Notes: generated by a model from the letters alone, not told the origin. DNA of 56,674 nt from Neorhizobium galegae bv. officinalis (GCA_000985875.1 CCRI01000027.1:1-56674), one strand, 5' to 3'; counted from the first letter of the stretch, positions 7,957 to 17,159 are shown. Numbers and translations: made by a program.

Positions 7957-8829
7957 TCAGGCCGGTCTGGGCGCGCCTTTCTGCGCACCGGCGCTGCGGC
8001 CCTTCGGGGCAAGGTGCTTTTCCAGAAAATGCTGACCGATCGATGCGATGGTGGTGATCAGCAGGTACCAGAGCGAGGCGACGCACAGCAGCTCGATCAC
8101 AAGGAAGTTGCGCGCGTAGATAGCCTGTGCCTGGGTCAGCAAGTCCTGCATGCCGATGACCGAAACGATGGCGCTCGCCTTCAGCATGCCGATCGCCTGG
8201 TTGCCGGTTGGCGGTACGATAAGCCGGATCGCCTGGGGCAGGACGACGGTTCGAAGGACCTGGAGTGGGCGAAGGCCGAGTGAGGAGGCCGCCTCGCGCT
8301 GGCCTCGATCGACAGCCGTTAATCCGCCGCGAATGATCTCGCTCATATTGGCGGCTTCATGCAGACCGAGCGCGAGGAAGCCGGCAAGTGCGGGAGTGAC
8401 TACTTCGTTGATCGATATGGAATAGCTGCCGACGCCCAGTTGCGGAATGAACAGCGCGATGTTGAACCAGAAGAAGATCTGGACGATGAGCGGCACGCCG
8501 CGGAACCACCAGACGAAGGCTATGGCGAAAGCCTTCAAGACGATATTCTGGGTGGTGGCCATGATAGCAACGATGCAGCCGAAGGCGATACCGAACACCA
8601 TTGCACCGGCCGTCAGCTGCAAAGTCAGAACGACCCCGTCGAGGATAACAGGATCGACCATGTAACGGGGAATTTCGCCCCACTGAACGGTCTGGTTTCG
8701 TGCAATCGTGGTGACGAAGAAAACCAGCGCGAAAATCGCGCTGGTTCCGGTTGTGAGCTGCCCCCACCGGATCGGCTTGCCGACCGGAGGTGCGATGGCC
8801 ATGCTGACGGGTTGAGCAAACAATGACAT
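7957..8829 (-). CDS. Amino-acid-type ABC transporter permease (HisM/GlnP family)
   Basis: 290 residues with about five to six membrane segments. The permease loop that contacts the ATPase is present: GLTAVDRGQREAASSLGL, the EAA motif of polar amino acid importers. The ATG at 8829 lies just 2 bases after the stop of the binding-protein gene, with GGTGA upstream. The tail is basic (KHLAPKGRSAGAQKG). Amino-acid importers usually have one or two permeases and a dedicated HisP-like ATPase. No such ATPase occurs in this operon, so it must borrow one from elsewhere. Confidence 0.92.
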   Translation of the reverse strand: MSLFAQPVSMAIAPPVGKPIRWGQLTTGTSAIFALVFFVTTIARNQTVQWGEIPRYMVDPVILDGVVLTLQLTAGAMVFGIAFGCIVAIMATTQNIVLKAFAIAFVWWFRGVPLIVQIFFWFNIALFIPQLGVGSYSISINEVVTPALAGFLALGLHEAANMSEIIRGGLTAVDRGQREAASSLGLRPLQVLRTVVLPQAIRLIVPPTGNQAIGMLKASAIVSVIGMQDLLTQAQAIYARNFLVIELLCVASLWYLLITTIASIGQHFLEKHLAPKGRSAGAQKGAPRPA

Positions 8830-8831
8830 CG

Positions 8832-9764
8832 TCAGTTCACCGGCATGCTGGCGGCGTCGTTGAACTTGACGGTCGTCACGGCGAGGGGCCCGAGACCCCA
8901 TTTCTCCATGATTGCCTTATAGGCGCCGCTGTCGACCATATGCTGCAACGAGGCGATGACCGCGTCGCGCAGTTCGGGATTGTCCTTCGACGTCAGCATG
9001 CCGAGATAACCGACGGCGAGGCGGACTTCCGGGATCGCCTGCAGGCCGACACCTTTGCCGGTCTGGTTTTCCGTCGTGTAGACGCTCGTCGCATAACCGT
9101 TGACGGTTGCGTCGGCGCGGCCGGTGCGCACAGCCTGCAGGACGTCAGGCATTTTCGGGATCGACATGATGTTCATCGGTGTCGCGCATTTTGCCGATGC
9201 GGCTTCCACCAGACGCGCCTGGAACGTGCCGACGGGCACGGCAACCTTCTTGCCGCAGAGGTCTTCCATGCTCTTGATGCCGAGCGGGTTGCCCTTGATG
9301 GTCATGATCGTCGTGGCGTCGAACATGTAGTCGATGACGTCGACCTGCTTTTCCAGCTCCACATCGTCGTTGATGCCGGAGATGGTCATGTCGAAACGCT
9401 TGGACAGGACGGCGGGCACGATCGCGGCGCCGGCGCCAACATTGGTCATCTGAACATCGATGCCGAGAATGACACCCAGTGCTGCGGCGATATCGGCGTC
9501 GATCCCGATCAGCTTTCCGTCCTCTGCCTGGAAGCTTATCGGCGGCGTCAGGTCTGTCGCCACTTTCAGTGTCTTCTTGTCCTTGATCGCAGGTGGCAGG
9601 CGGTCCGCCAGTGTCTGATCGAAGGCGACGCCCGCCAGTTTGGCGACGTCTGCATCCGGTACCATCTTAATGGCGGTCCCTTCTGCGGCGTATGCCGAAG
9701 TCGCGAGCAGTGCGAATGCGATGCCGGCCAGGCCGCCTTTGAGACTTTTCTTGAAGCTGCGCAT
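8832..9764 (-). CDS. Family 3 (amino-acid-type) ABC substrate-binding protein
   Basis: 310 residues. A signal peptide (KKSLKGGLAGIAFALLATSAYA, cleavage near residue 27) sends it to the periplasm. The SBP family 3 fold is recognised by LKVATDLTPPISFQAEDGKLIGIDADIAAALG, FDMTISGIND and KKVAVPVGT. It delivers ligand to the permease encoded next. AAGGGGA lies before the ATG at 9764. It is the first gene of the leftward operon, whose promoter must lie in 9765-10392. The unusual N-terminal insert of about 40 residues before the first strand (VPDADVAKLAGVAFDQTLADRLP) is typical of one rhizobial subgroup. The ligand is unknown. Confidence 0.93.
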   Translation of the reverse strand: MRSFKKSLKGGLAGIAFALLATSAYAAEGTAIKMVPDADVAKLAGVAFDQTLADRLPPAIKDKKTLKVATDLTPPISFQAEDGKLIGIDADIAAALGVILGIDVQMTNVGAGAAIVPAVLSKRFDMTISGINDDVELEKQVDVIDYMFDATTIMTIKGNPLGIKSMEDLCGKKVAVPVGTFQARLVEAASAKCATPMNIMSIPKMPDVLQAVRTGRADATVNGYATSVYTTENQTGKGVGLQAIPEVRLAVGYLGMLTSKDNPELRDAVIASLQHMVDSGAYKAIMEKWGLGPLAVTTVKFNDAASMPVN

Positions 9765-10392
9765 GTGATCCCCTTGTCGATTTTTATGACCGTTAATTTA
9801 CGAAAACTTCAATGCAATCGGTGTGCCACCTTGGGCGATGGCTTCTTAGTGTTTTGTTTTTAAATGCTTATTTTTCATAATAAAGGTTTTTCATCTATCC
9901 GTACAAATATGCGCACAAAGATCCGAAAACGTGATGATTAAAAAACCACCTCACGGATGCTTCCCAGACCGTGCGTTGGCGGTCGCTTGCCTAAGTCACT
10001 GCGTTGGCAGAGCATTTTTCTGATTATCCAAGCCGTATGGATAATGGTCTGCTGCGATTTCATTTGGGAAATTCCCGGAAAATCCCTATTTTTTGCCTCA
10101 AATAGTGCTTAATGCGTGAGCGGCGTCGGCGAAAGTTGCACATTTTTTAGTTACGGAACGATATTCGCACAAAGTTTACTGGAGATGTGCGAAACTATAG
10201 AGTTCAGAATTAAATACGCAAAAACATTGTGTTACCGCTATCGATCAGACGTAACCGGAGAACTGGCATGCAGATTGCTACTCTTCTGCCATGACCGAAA
10301 CAGAAGCCAACATCATCGACCGACCTCATCTCTGCCTGGTGCCACCACGCGCCGAGCGCTTTGACGACATGGCGAAACCGAAGGGGATATTC
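9765..10392. promoter_or_regulatory. Divergent control region between two uptake operons
   Basis: This 628-bp AT-rich stretch has no credible gene. It holds: (a) ATAT-N-CGCACAAAG twice, at 9907-9920 and 10161-10174, with 13 of 14 bases identical; (b) at 10164-10193 an inverted repeat TTCGCACA / TGTGCGAA with a 14-base loop that includes the second copy; (c) at 10023-10045 a perfect inverted repeat ATTATCCA / TGGATAAT with a 7-base centre. These are candidate sites for the GntR regulator of the leftward operon. An in-frame extension of the ATPase gene to 10291 is open but has no good start signal. Confidence 0.6.
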
Positions 10393-11508
10393 ATGGCAGA
10401 GGCCTTGAAGGCAGGCGAAGGCAAGCAGCTCAGCGTTCGGGGTCTGACTCACAGCTACGGTGGGCAGAACGCCATCAGCGACATTTCGTTCGAGGTCGAG
10501 GCTGGCGAGATCGTCGCCCTACTGGGGCCAAGCGGCTGCGGCAAGTCCACGGTCCTACGGGCGATCGCCGGGCTCATCCAACCAAGGAGCGGCGCTGTTC
10601 AGCTGGGCGGCCAGAATCTCGCCAACGTGTCCGCAAGGTCCCGTGGCATCGGCATGGTATTTCAGAACTACGCTCTGTTTCCGCACCTGACGGTAGCGGA
10701 AAACATCGCCTATCCGCTGGCCTGCCAGCATATGCCACGAGTTGAGCGAAGGGAACGGGTGGAGGAAATGCTCTCGCTCGTGCAGTTGAAGAGCTATGGC
10801 AACCGCCTGCCGCGCGAACTTTCAGGCGGCCAGCAGCAGCGCGTCGCGGTCGCCCGCGCCATTGCCGGCCGGCCCTCGCTTCTATTGCTCGACGAACCCT
10901 TCGGCGCGCTTGACCGGGCGCTTCGTTTCGATCTGCAGGTCGAGCTTCTGCATTTGCAGAAGACGCTCGGCATCACCACGCTGATCGTCACGCATGATCA
11001 GGAAGAGGCGCAAAGCCTTGCGGGGCGTCTGGTGCTGATGAATAAGGGCAATGTCGAGCAGATCGACACGCCTATGGCCGTCTATGATCGGCCGAAGACG
11101 CTGTTCGTCAATACCTTCATCGGCCAGGCCAATGTGCTGCATGGGACAGTGGAGCGGCTGGACGCAGAGGCAACGACCGTTGCGCTCCCGAATGGCAACA
11201 CGGTTGTTCTGCCGCGCCGCCTGAACTTCACGGTCGGCTCCAAGGTCACCATCACCTTCCGTCCCGAAGATGTGCGGCTGTCCACCAACCCGAGTGACTT
11301 CGCATTGCCAGCCCGGCTGACAGTGTCTGTGCCACTGGGACCGACGCTCGTCCACGATCTTGTCCTGTCTGACGGGACGGGCCTGCGCGCGTCGCAGGTC
11401 CGTGGACCTTACACATTCATTCCCGAGCCGGGAGCCCAACTCTTTGCCGAGATCGACACCTTGAGGTGTCACGCCTTTCCGAGCGACCCGGAAACATCCC
11501 GTGAATGA
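10393..11508 (+). CDS. ABC transporter ATP-binding protein, spermidine/putrescine (PotA-like) type
   Basis: 371 residues. The nucleotide-binding domain is complete: Walker A GPSGCGKST (Lys51), Q-loop FQNYALFPH, signature LSGGQQQRVAVARA, Walker B LLLLDEPFGALD and switch His in VTHDQEEA. A C-terminal TOBE-like domain follows (FRPEDVRL). The ATG at 10393 has AAGGGGA 6 bases upstream. It energises the two permeases encoded downstream at the inner membrane. The binding-protein gene begins immediately after it. This family imports polyamines, iron, sulfate, opines and other small organic ligands, so the ligand cannot be inferred from this subunit. Confidence 0.93.
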   Translation: MAEALKAGEGKQLSVRGLTHSYGGQNAISDISFEVEAGEIVALLGPSGCGKSTVLRAIAGLIQPRSGAVQLGGQNLANVSARSRGIGMVFQNYALFPHLTVAENIAYPLACQHMPRVERRERVEEMLSLVQLKSYGNRLPRELSGGQQQRVAVARAIAGRPSLLLLDEPFGALDRALRFDLQVELLHLQKTLGITTLIVTHDQEEAQSLAGRLVLMNKGNVEQIDTPMAVYDRPKTLFVNTFIGQANVLHGTVERLDAEATTVALPNGNTVVLPRRLNFTVGSKVTITFRPEDVRLSTNPSDFALPARLTVSVPLGPTLVHDLVLSDGTGLRASQVRGPYTFIPEPGAQLFAEIDTLRCHAFPSDPETSRE

Positions 11509-11528
11509 ACAACAACAGAGGTGAACAG

Positions 11529-12569
11529 ATGCAAGAATTCAACATCACACGACGTCATTTCGGACTGCTCGCCGCCGGTGCGGCAGCCGCCGCCACGCTG
11601 CCCTTCGCTGCACGCGCCGCCGGAGGCACGGCCGTCGCCGCGACCTTCCCCGGCAATTGGGAGGATGCTTATCGCACCACGCTGACGCCGCTCGTCAAGG
11701 AAGCCGGGTTCGATCTTACGGTCGCGCCCGCCATGGCGCAGGATCAGCTCGCCAAGGTCATGGCGAGCCCCGGCAACCCGCCCTATGACACGCTGCTGAT
11801 GTCGCCCGGCCAGATGGCCGTCGCCATCGAGAACGATCTGATCCAGAAGATCGATCCGTCGAAGCTGAAGAACTGGAGCCTGCTCGATCCGGCCTTCCAG
11901 GGCGAGTACGGCCCGACCGTGACCGTCGAAGTCAACGGGATCGCCTATAACCCGGACCTGGTACCCGCGCCTAAGGGCTACCGCGATCTGTTCGAAAATC
12001 CGGCCTACGAGGGCCTCGTTTCCTGGACGGGTTTTGCCTCCAACACCGGCGTCATGGCCTATTCCGAGATCGCCAAGATCTTCGGGACCGGTCCGACCGA
12101 CATGGAGGCCGTGTTCAAGCTGTTCAAGGAGCATCCGGAGCAACTGAAAGGTGTCGTCGCCAGCACCAACCACCAGATGACGCTGTTCCAGCAGGGCGAA
12201 ATCGCCGTCTTCATGTGCTCGACTGGCAATGTCGCGAAGCTGAAGGCATTGGGCCTCAAGGCCGAATTCGTCCAGCCCGAGACAGGCTCTCCGGCAGCTT
12301 CGGTCAACATCCACCTCACCAAGGGCGCAAAGAACCCGGATGCGGCTTATGCCTATATGGATGCCGCCATCTCCAAGGCCGCGCAGGACAAGCTGAAGAT
12401 GCCGCCGACCGAGATGTTCCCGACCAACAGGCAAGTCGAATTGACGCCCGGCATCGAGGCCTATGTGAAGCGCGAACAGCTTGCGACGTTGGTCTATCCG
12501 GATTGGGCGGCGATCAACAAGAACCGTGCGGAATGGATCCGCCAGTTCGACGCTCTCGTCGCCGGTTGA
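11529..12569 (+). CDS. Extracellular solute-binding protein (PotD/spermidine-type), probable Tat export
   Basis: 346 residues. The N-terminus TRRHFGLLAAG ... AARA has the twin-arginine pattern, suggesting folded export by Tat. The body resembles the family 1/PotD group (VEVNGIAYNPDLVP, GYRDLFENPAYEG, EIAVFMCSTGN). I chose the ATG at 11529 because GAGGTGA lies upstream; an ATG at 11505 overlaps the previous stop (ATGA) but lacks a ribosome site. It is the ligand-binding part of the importer encoded at 10393-14220. The ligand is unknown; the downstream enzymes suggest a nitrogen-rich ureido, amidino or amino compound. Confidence 0.9.
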   Translation: MQEFNITRRHFGLLAAGAAAAATLPFAARAAGGTAVAATFPGNWEDAYRTTLTPLVKEAGFDLTVAPAMAQDQLAKVMASPGNPPYDTLLMSPGQMAVAIENDLIQKIDPSKLKNWSLLDPAFQGEYGPTVTVEVNGIAYNPDLVPAPKGYRDLFENPAYEGLVSWTGFASNTGVMAYSEIAKIFGTGPTDMEAVFKLFKEHPEQLKGVVASTNHQMTLFQQGEIAVFMCSTGNVAKLKALGLKAEFVQPETGSPAASVNIHLTKGAKNPDAAYAYMDAAISKAAQDKLKMPPTEMFPTNRQVELTPGIEAYVKREQLATLVYPDWAAINKNRAEWIRQFDALVAG

Positions 12570-12578
12570 GGGTATAAA

Positions 12579-13406
12579 ATGAAAGCGAGCGGCTTCCCAT
12601 ACGTTCTCCCGATGCTTCTGCTGTCGGTGGCGTTCTTTGCGACGCCGCTCGCCGTTCTCGTGGGGTTCAGCTTCATCGGCCCCGACGGCCCGTCCCTTCA
12701 CAACTACGCGCGCTTTCTGGGCGATGCGTTCAACTACCGCGTTTTGATGAACACAGCCAAGCTCGGCATGCAGACGATTGCTAGCACGACCCTGCTCGGT
12801 ATTCCGATCGCGCTTCTCTACTGGCACAGCGGCAAAACCGCGCGACAGGTCATCATCTTCCTGACGCTCATCCCGATGCTGACCAGCAATGTGGTGCGCA
12901 CCTTCGCCTGGATCGTCATCCTCGGGAGGCAGGGACCGATCAGCGAGACATTTGTGGCTCTCGGACTTGCAGAGCGCCCGTTCACGCTGATGTCCACCGA
13001 ACTTGGCCTCGTATTGGCCATGTGCCAGATCGACCTGCCACTGATCATCCTGCCGTTGATCGCAATCCTGTCGCGTACGCCGGTGCAGTTCACGGAGGCC
13101 GCACAGGTCTCGGGCGCCGGACCGTGGCGGATCCTGGTAACGGTTCTCCTGCCGATGATGCTGCCGGGCCTGCTAGCGGGCTGGATCCTGGTCTTTGCCA
13201 GCACCAGCGCCTCCTTCGTCACCCAGGCAGTCATCGGCGGTGCCCGCAATGTCTATGTGCCGCAGCTCATCTATCGCGAGGTCGGTACGCTGTTCGACTG
13301 GCCAATGGCCTCTGCCATCGCGGTCGTCCTGCTTTTGTCGACCGGCATCCTTCTCGTCGCCATGACCACGATTTCCCGCCACAGGAGGCTTGTCGGCCAT
13401 GCATAG
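12579..13406 (+). CDS. ABC transporter permease, PotB-like
   Basis: 275 residues, about six membrane segments. The cytoplasmic EAA loop is visible: EAAQVSGAGPWRILVTVLLPMMLPG. GAGGG lies before ATG 12579, ten bases after the binding-protein stop. It pairs with the next permease to form the membrane channel. Confidence 0.92.
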   Translation: MKASGFPYVLPMLLLSVAFFATPLAVLVGFSFIGPDGPSLHNYARFLGDAFNYRVLMNTAKLGMQTIASTTLLGIPIALLYWHSGKTARQVIIFLTLIPMLTSNVVRTFAWIVILGRQGPISETFVALGLAERPFTLMSTELGLVLAMCQIDLPLIILPLIAILSRTPVQFTEAAQVSGAGPWRILVTVLLPMMLPGLLAGWILVFASTSASFVTQAVIGGARNVYVPQLIYREVGTLFDWPMASAIAVVLLLSTGILLVAMTTISRHRRLVGHA

Positions 13407-14220
13407 TCCTCGCGAAAATCCGTTTCCCGTCTTCCTCTACAGGGCTTTCATCTTCGGCTTCGGTGGTCTCAGCCTGATCTATCTGGTGGCGCCAATTGTC
13501 ATCGCGATCACCATGTCGTTTACCGCGGGCCAGACGCTCAAATATCCGCCCGAGGGCTTTTCGCTCCGCTGGTACGAGGCGCTCCTCGATCCTGTCCGCT
13601 CCGGAACCGAACATATCGCGGCCGGCAATTCGCTGAAGATCGCAGTCCTCGCGGTACTCGGATCGCTCCTGTTTGCCGTGCCTGCCACGATCGGCATGGC
13701 GCGGATGCGGCGCAGCACGGTCAATTCGCTGGAGCCGTTTCTCTTGGCGCCGCTCGTCCTGCCTAGTCTTGTTTATGGTCTTGCAGCGTTGATCGTGGCG
13801 AATTTCATCGGCTTCCAGCCATCACTCTGGCTCACTGTGGTCGGCCATGTCGTCGTCTTCGGGCCGCTGATGTACCGGGCCGCATCGGTTGTCGCGCAGG
13901 GCATCAACCCGTCGCTGGCGGAGGCCTCCACCGTGATGGGCGCGACCTGGTACACGACGCTCCGCCGCGTGATCCTCCCGCTGCTGGCACCCGGCATCCT
14001 GGCCGGTGCCTTTCTCGTCTTCATCCAGTCGCTCGACAACGTCTCCGTCTCGCTCTTCCTTGCCGACGCTCAAACGACTGTGCTGCCGCTTCGCATGTTC
14101 GCGCTTATCGAAGAGTCGCTCGATGTCCGGGTGGCTGCGATGTCCGGCATCCTGATCGGGCTGACCCTGGTGGTGATGCTGGTTGCAAGGCGGGTGCTGG
14201 CGCCACCCAGGCAAGCCTGA
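13399..14220 (+). CDS. ABC transporter permease, PotC-like
   Basis: 273 residues, about six membrane segments. The EAA loop is EASTVMGATWYTTLRRVILPLLAPG. The ATG at 13399 overlaps the end of the preceding permease by 8 bases and has AGGAGG 10 bases upstream, so the two subunits are translationally coupled. An in-frame TTG at 13390 is too close to that site to be the start. Confidence 0.92.
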   Translation: MHSPRENPFPVFLYRAFIFGFGGLSLIYLVAPIVIAITMSFTAGQTLKYPPEGFSLRWYEALLDPVRSGTEHIAAGNSLKIAVLAVLGSLLFAVPATIGMARMRRSTVNSLEPFLLAPLVLPSLVYGLAALIVANFIGFQPSLWLTVVGHVVVFGPLMYRAASVVAQGINPSLAEASTVMGATWYTTLRRVILPLLAPGILAGAFLVFIQSLDNVSVSLFLADAQTTVLPLRMFALIEESLDVRVAAMSGILIGLTLVVMLVARRVLAPPRQA

Positions 14221-14254
14221 CCCATAGAAAAAACACTTCTGGAAGGAATACCCC

Positions 14255-15679
14255 ATGAACATACATGCTACCAGGGCAGGCGCCTACCGCATCGGATCGC
14301 TGCTTGCCGATTTCCAGCCGAATTTCGATTTTGCGGCACCCTTGCCCTTGCCGGTCGAGGAATTCGAGGAGCGCCTGCGGCGCATCCGCCGCCAGGCCGT
14401 CGAGGCCGGGCATGACGCGCTGATCGTCCACACCGGCGGCGTCGGCTGGTTCCACACATCGAACCACTACCTTCGCTACATCTGCGACTGGATGCGTGAG
14501 GGCGTGCTGATCATTCCGACGGATGTCGACACGCCGCTGACGCTTTTGTCCTTCTTCACCCAGTCCGTGCTTCTGCCGCCGGGCGGCGAGCCCGTGCTGG
14601 TCGAAGATATCTGGCAGATCGGCCCGATCGGCCGCGAATATGCCGACCGTCCAGGTGATAGCGTGGTCAAGACGGCGGAGAAATGCGCCGAACTGCTGGC
14701 CGGCATGGGACTGTCGAAGGCACAGATCGGCCGCATCGGTGATCGTACTTCGCTGACCTTCTGGTCTGGTCTGGATGAGTTGATGCCCAAGTGCAAGTTC
14801 GTGGCTGACAACGCCATTCTCGACCGGATGCAGAAAGTGCGCTCGCCCCGGGAGATCGAGATGTTCCGGGCCGCCGCGCAACTCGTCAGCATTGCCACTC
14901 AGGCGGCCTATCACGTGGCGAAACCCGGCGTGACCGATCATGTAATCTATGCCGCCTTCACACAGGCGCAGCTTTCTTTCGGTGGCGAGACGGGTGACGG
15001 CTACCAGATCGGCATCAACGAGTTTGGCACCCATTGCGGCAAGCCATACGGCCACGTCGTCCGTCCCGGTGATCTGATCAATCTTTACGTCTCCAACATA
15101 ACCTACCGCGGCTACACCGCCCAGACCGCCCGCATGATCGCGGTTGGTAACATCACCAAACGGCAGGAAGAGGTGCTTGCCGCCTGCACCGAGGGCGTCA
15201 AACGTGCTGAAAAGCTGATCCGGCCGGGGGCTCTGATGCGCGACGTTAACAACGCCGCCTTCGAGGCGATGATCGAGCGCGGCATGCTATCTTCGCCGGA
15301 AGCGCGCACCATGCCCTATAACTGGGCGCCGATGGACGATGGCAGCGCGCGGCTTATCCCGCGGCAGTATGTCAAAAATATCGACTGGGAGGCGCAGGGC
15401 CGCACGCTGATGCATGTCTACCCGGCCACCCACGGGCCGCATAACCCCAATCTCGGTCATTCCGTCGGCATGGCGGGCGGGCAGAACAGCTTCAACATCT
15501 CCTCCCATAATTACGACCGGATGGAGGAGGGCATGGTGTTCGTGCTGCATACGCAGTGGCTCGAACCACTGTCTGCCGGCTGCAATGTCGGCGACATGTA
15601 TGTCGTCACAAAGGATGGGTTCGAGAACCTGTCCCGCCATACCCCGCTTGAAACCCACCGCATTGCAGTCGAGGCCTGA
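14255..15679 (+). CDS. M24 family creatinase-like protein without the metal ligands
   Basis: 474 residues. It has an N-terminal creatinase domain (about 35-185) and a C-terminal pita-bread M24 domain (about 190-470). Metal-dependent members (aminopeptidase P, prolidase) use Asp, Asp, His, Glu, Glu. Here the matching positions read Asn276, Gln290, His402 (GHSVG), His432 (VLHTQ) and Gly446 (NVGD), so only the His remains. Creatinase, which cleaves C-N bonds without metal, also lacks these ligands and has a similar three-residue lengthening before GYYTA (here GYTAQ). His260/His267 lie where the creatinase catalytic His sits. I infer a non-metal C-N hydrolase acting on the imported compound. Ribosome site GGAAGGA before ATG 14255. 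Confidence 0.82.
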   Translation: MNIHATRAGAYRIGSLLADFQPNFDFAAPLPLPVEEFEERLRRIRRQAVEAGHDALIVHTGGVGWFHTSNHYLRYICDWMREGVLIIPTDVDTPLTLLSFFTQSVLLPPGGEPVLVEDIWQIGPIGREYADRPGDSVVKTAEKCAELLAGMGLSKAQIGRIGDRTSLTFWSGLDELMPKCKFVADNAILDRMQKVRSPREIEMFRAAAQLVSIATQAAYHVAKPGVTDHVIYAAFTQAQLSFGGETGDGYQIGINEFGTHCGKPYGHVVRPGDLINLYVSNITYRGYTAQTARMIAVGNITKRQEEVLAACTEGVKRAEKLIRPGALMRDVNNAAFEAMIERGMLSSPEARTMPYNWAPMDDGSARLIPRQYVKNIDWEAQGRTLMHVYPATHGPHNPNLGHSVGMAGGQNSFNISSHNYDRMEEGMVFVLHTQWLEPLSAGCNVGDMYVVTKDGFENLSRHTPLETHRIAVEA

Positions 15680-15680
15680 C

Positions 15681-16343
15681 ATGACCGAGCACACCCATTT
15701 CGATTTCGCCAAGCTCAACGAGCGCGAGCGTTACAAGCTACTCATTGGAACCGTGATCCCGCGCCCGATCGCGTTGGTGACGACCGTGAGTACTGATGGC
15801 CTGCCGAATGCCGGGCCCTTCAGCTTCTTCAACGTCCTGACCCATGATCCGGCAATCGTCGCGATCGGGGTCGAGAACTATTCCGACATGCGATTCAAGG
15901 ATACCGCCCGCAATATACGCGAGACTGGCGAGTTCACCGTGCACATCTGCGACAATGCGCTGGTCGAACAGATGGAAGTTTGCGCCATCAAGTTTGGCCC
16001 CGAGATCGACGAGATGGAGGAAGCAGGCCTTGCGACCGTGCCCGGCCAGATGGTGCGCAGTCCACGCATTCTTGCTGCACCGGCAGCACTAGAGTGCCGT
16101 CGCCACACGACGCTGCAGGTCGGCCCGGCGCGAGAAATCATTCTGGGGGAGGTACTCGGCGTCTATGTCCGCAGCGACACGGTGAACCCATCGAACCTGC
16201 ATATCGACCAGCACCTGATGGACGCGGTCGGCCGCATGGGAGGACACACTTATACCCGCACCCGCGATCAGTTCGACATCAAGACGCTGACGCCACAGGA
16301 ATGGGAAAGCCGGAAGGACAAGTCAAAGGCAGCTGCCGAATGA
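15681..16343 (+). CDS. Flavin reductase family protein (FMN-binding split barrel)
   Basis: 220 residues. The flavin reductase-like fold is shown by the opening TVIPRPIALVTTVSTDGLPN, the segment NAGPFSFFNVLTHDP and the later strand ETGEFTVHI. These proteins bind FMN and reduce flavins with NAD(P)H or act as the oxygenase partner. It starts one base after the M24 stop codon and ends in an ATGA overlap with the next gene, so it belongs firmly to this operon. No monooxygenase partner is encoded nearby. Confidence 0.87.
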   Translation: MTEHTHFDFAKLNERERYKLLIGTVIPRPIALVTTVSTDGLPNAGPFSFFNVLTHDPAIVAIGVENYSDMRFKDTARNIRETGEFTVHICDNALVEQMEVCAIKFGPEIDEMEEAGLATVPGQMVRSPRILAAPAALECRRHTTLQVGPAREIILGEVLGVYVRSDTVNPSNLHIDQHLMDAVGRMGGHTYTRTRDQFDIKTLTPQEWESRKDKSKAAAE

Positions 16344-17159
16344 CCAGTGGGGGATATTTCTCGCAGGTCGGCGGCTTACCGCCGCAGACGCAGACGCTTT
16401 CCAGCAAGGCGGTATTCACCACCGCCTATGCCGTGATCCCGAAGACAGTGATGAGCGACATCGTTACCAGTGTTCTGCCGCATTGGGAAAAGACTCGCGC
16501 ATGGATCCTCTCGCGGCCGCTCAGCGGTTTTGCCGAGACGTTTGCGCAATACATTATGGAGGTCGCTCCCGGCGGGGGCAGCGTGATGCCGGAACCGGAT
16601 CCGCGTGCGCAGGCCGCGATCTTCGTCGTCGAAGGCGAAGGCACGATCACCTATGAGGGCCAGGGCCGACCGTTGCGTTCAGGTTCCTTTGCCTATCTTC
16701 CAACTGGTGCCCAGTGGACGTTCAGAAACGACAGTTCCGCGCCGATCCGCTTCCACTGGGTGCGCAAGGTGTTCAAGGCCGTGGAAGGCCTGGACCCGCC
16801 GCCGACGGTATTTACCCTCGAGGACGAGTGCGTGCTCGACTGGATGCCTGACACGGAAGAAGCTTGGGGCACGACCCGTTTCCTCGATCCGAACGACGTG
16901 CGTCACGACTTCCATCTTAACATTGTCACTTTCGAACCGGGCGCCAAGCATCCCCTTCATGGAAACCCACATCATGGAGCACGGGCTTTACGTGTTGGAA
17001 GGCAAAGCCGTCTATCGGCTGAACAGCGACTGGTTAGAAGTCGAGGCAGGCGACTACATGTGGCTGCGCGCCTATTGCCCGCAGGCCTGTTATGCCGGTG
17101 GCCTGGGACGCTTTCGCTACCTGCTCTACAAGGACGTCAACCGACATCCTGATCTGTGA
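16340..17159 (+). pseudogene. (S)-ureidoglycine aminohydrolase, bicupin, interrupted by a +1 frameshift
   Basis: Two adjoining frames together give one complete bicupin of about 272 residues matching the YlbA/UGlyAH family, which turns (S)-ureidoglycine into (S)-ureidoglycolate and ammonia with manganese. The first frame runs to Lys203 (TFEPGAK); at 16949 there is one extra C, and the family sequence resumes as IPFMETHIMEHG. After correction the metal ligands are all present: Glu208, His210, His214 and Gln248 (PQACYA). Without correction the product loses the whole catalytic cupin. The start ATG at 16340 overlaps the previous stop (ATGA). Either a real inactivating mutation or a sequencing error is possible; the rest is well conserved, which favours a recent event or an error. 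Confidence 0.88.

Noticed and set aside
7878..8012. N-terminal extension of the TIM-barrel protein
   Set aside because: It overlaps the permease gene end and has Pro/Arg-rich antisense-like composition; the internal ATG has AAGGAG.
10291..10392. N-terminal extension of the PotA-like ATPase
   Set aside because: Open frame, but a strong ribosome site and normal domain start support ATG 10393.
11469..12827. Long minus-strand ORF of 452 codons
   Set aside because: Antisense shadow of the binding-protein gene; GC-rich third positions create such frames.
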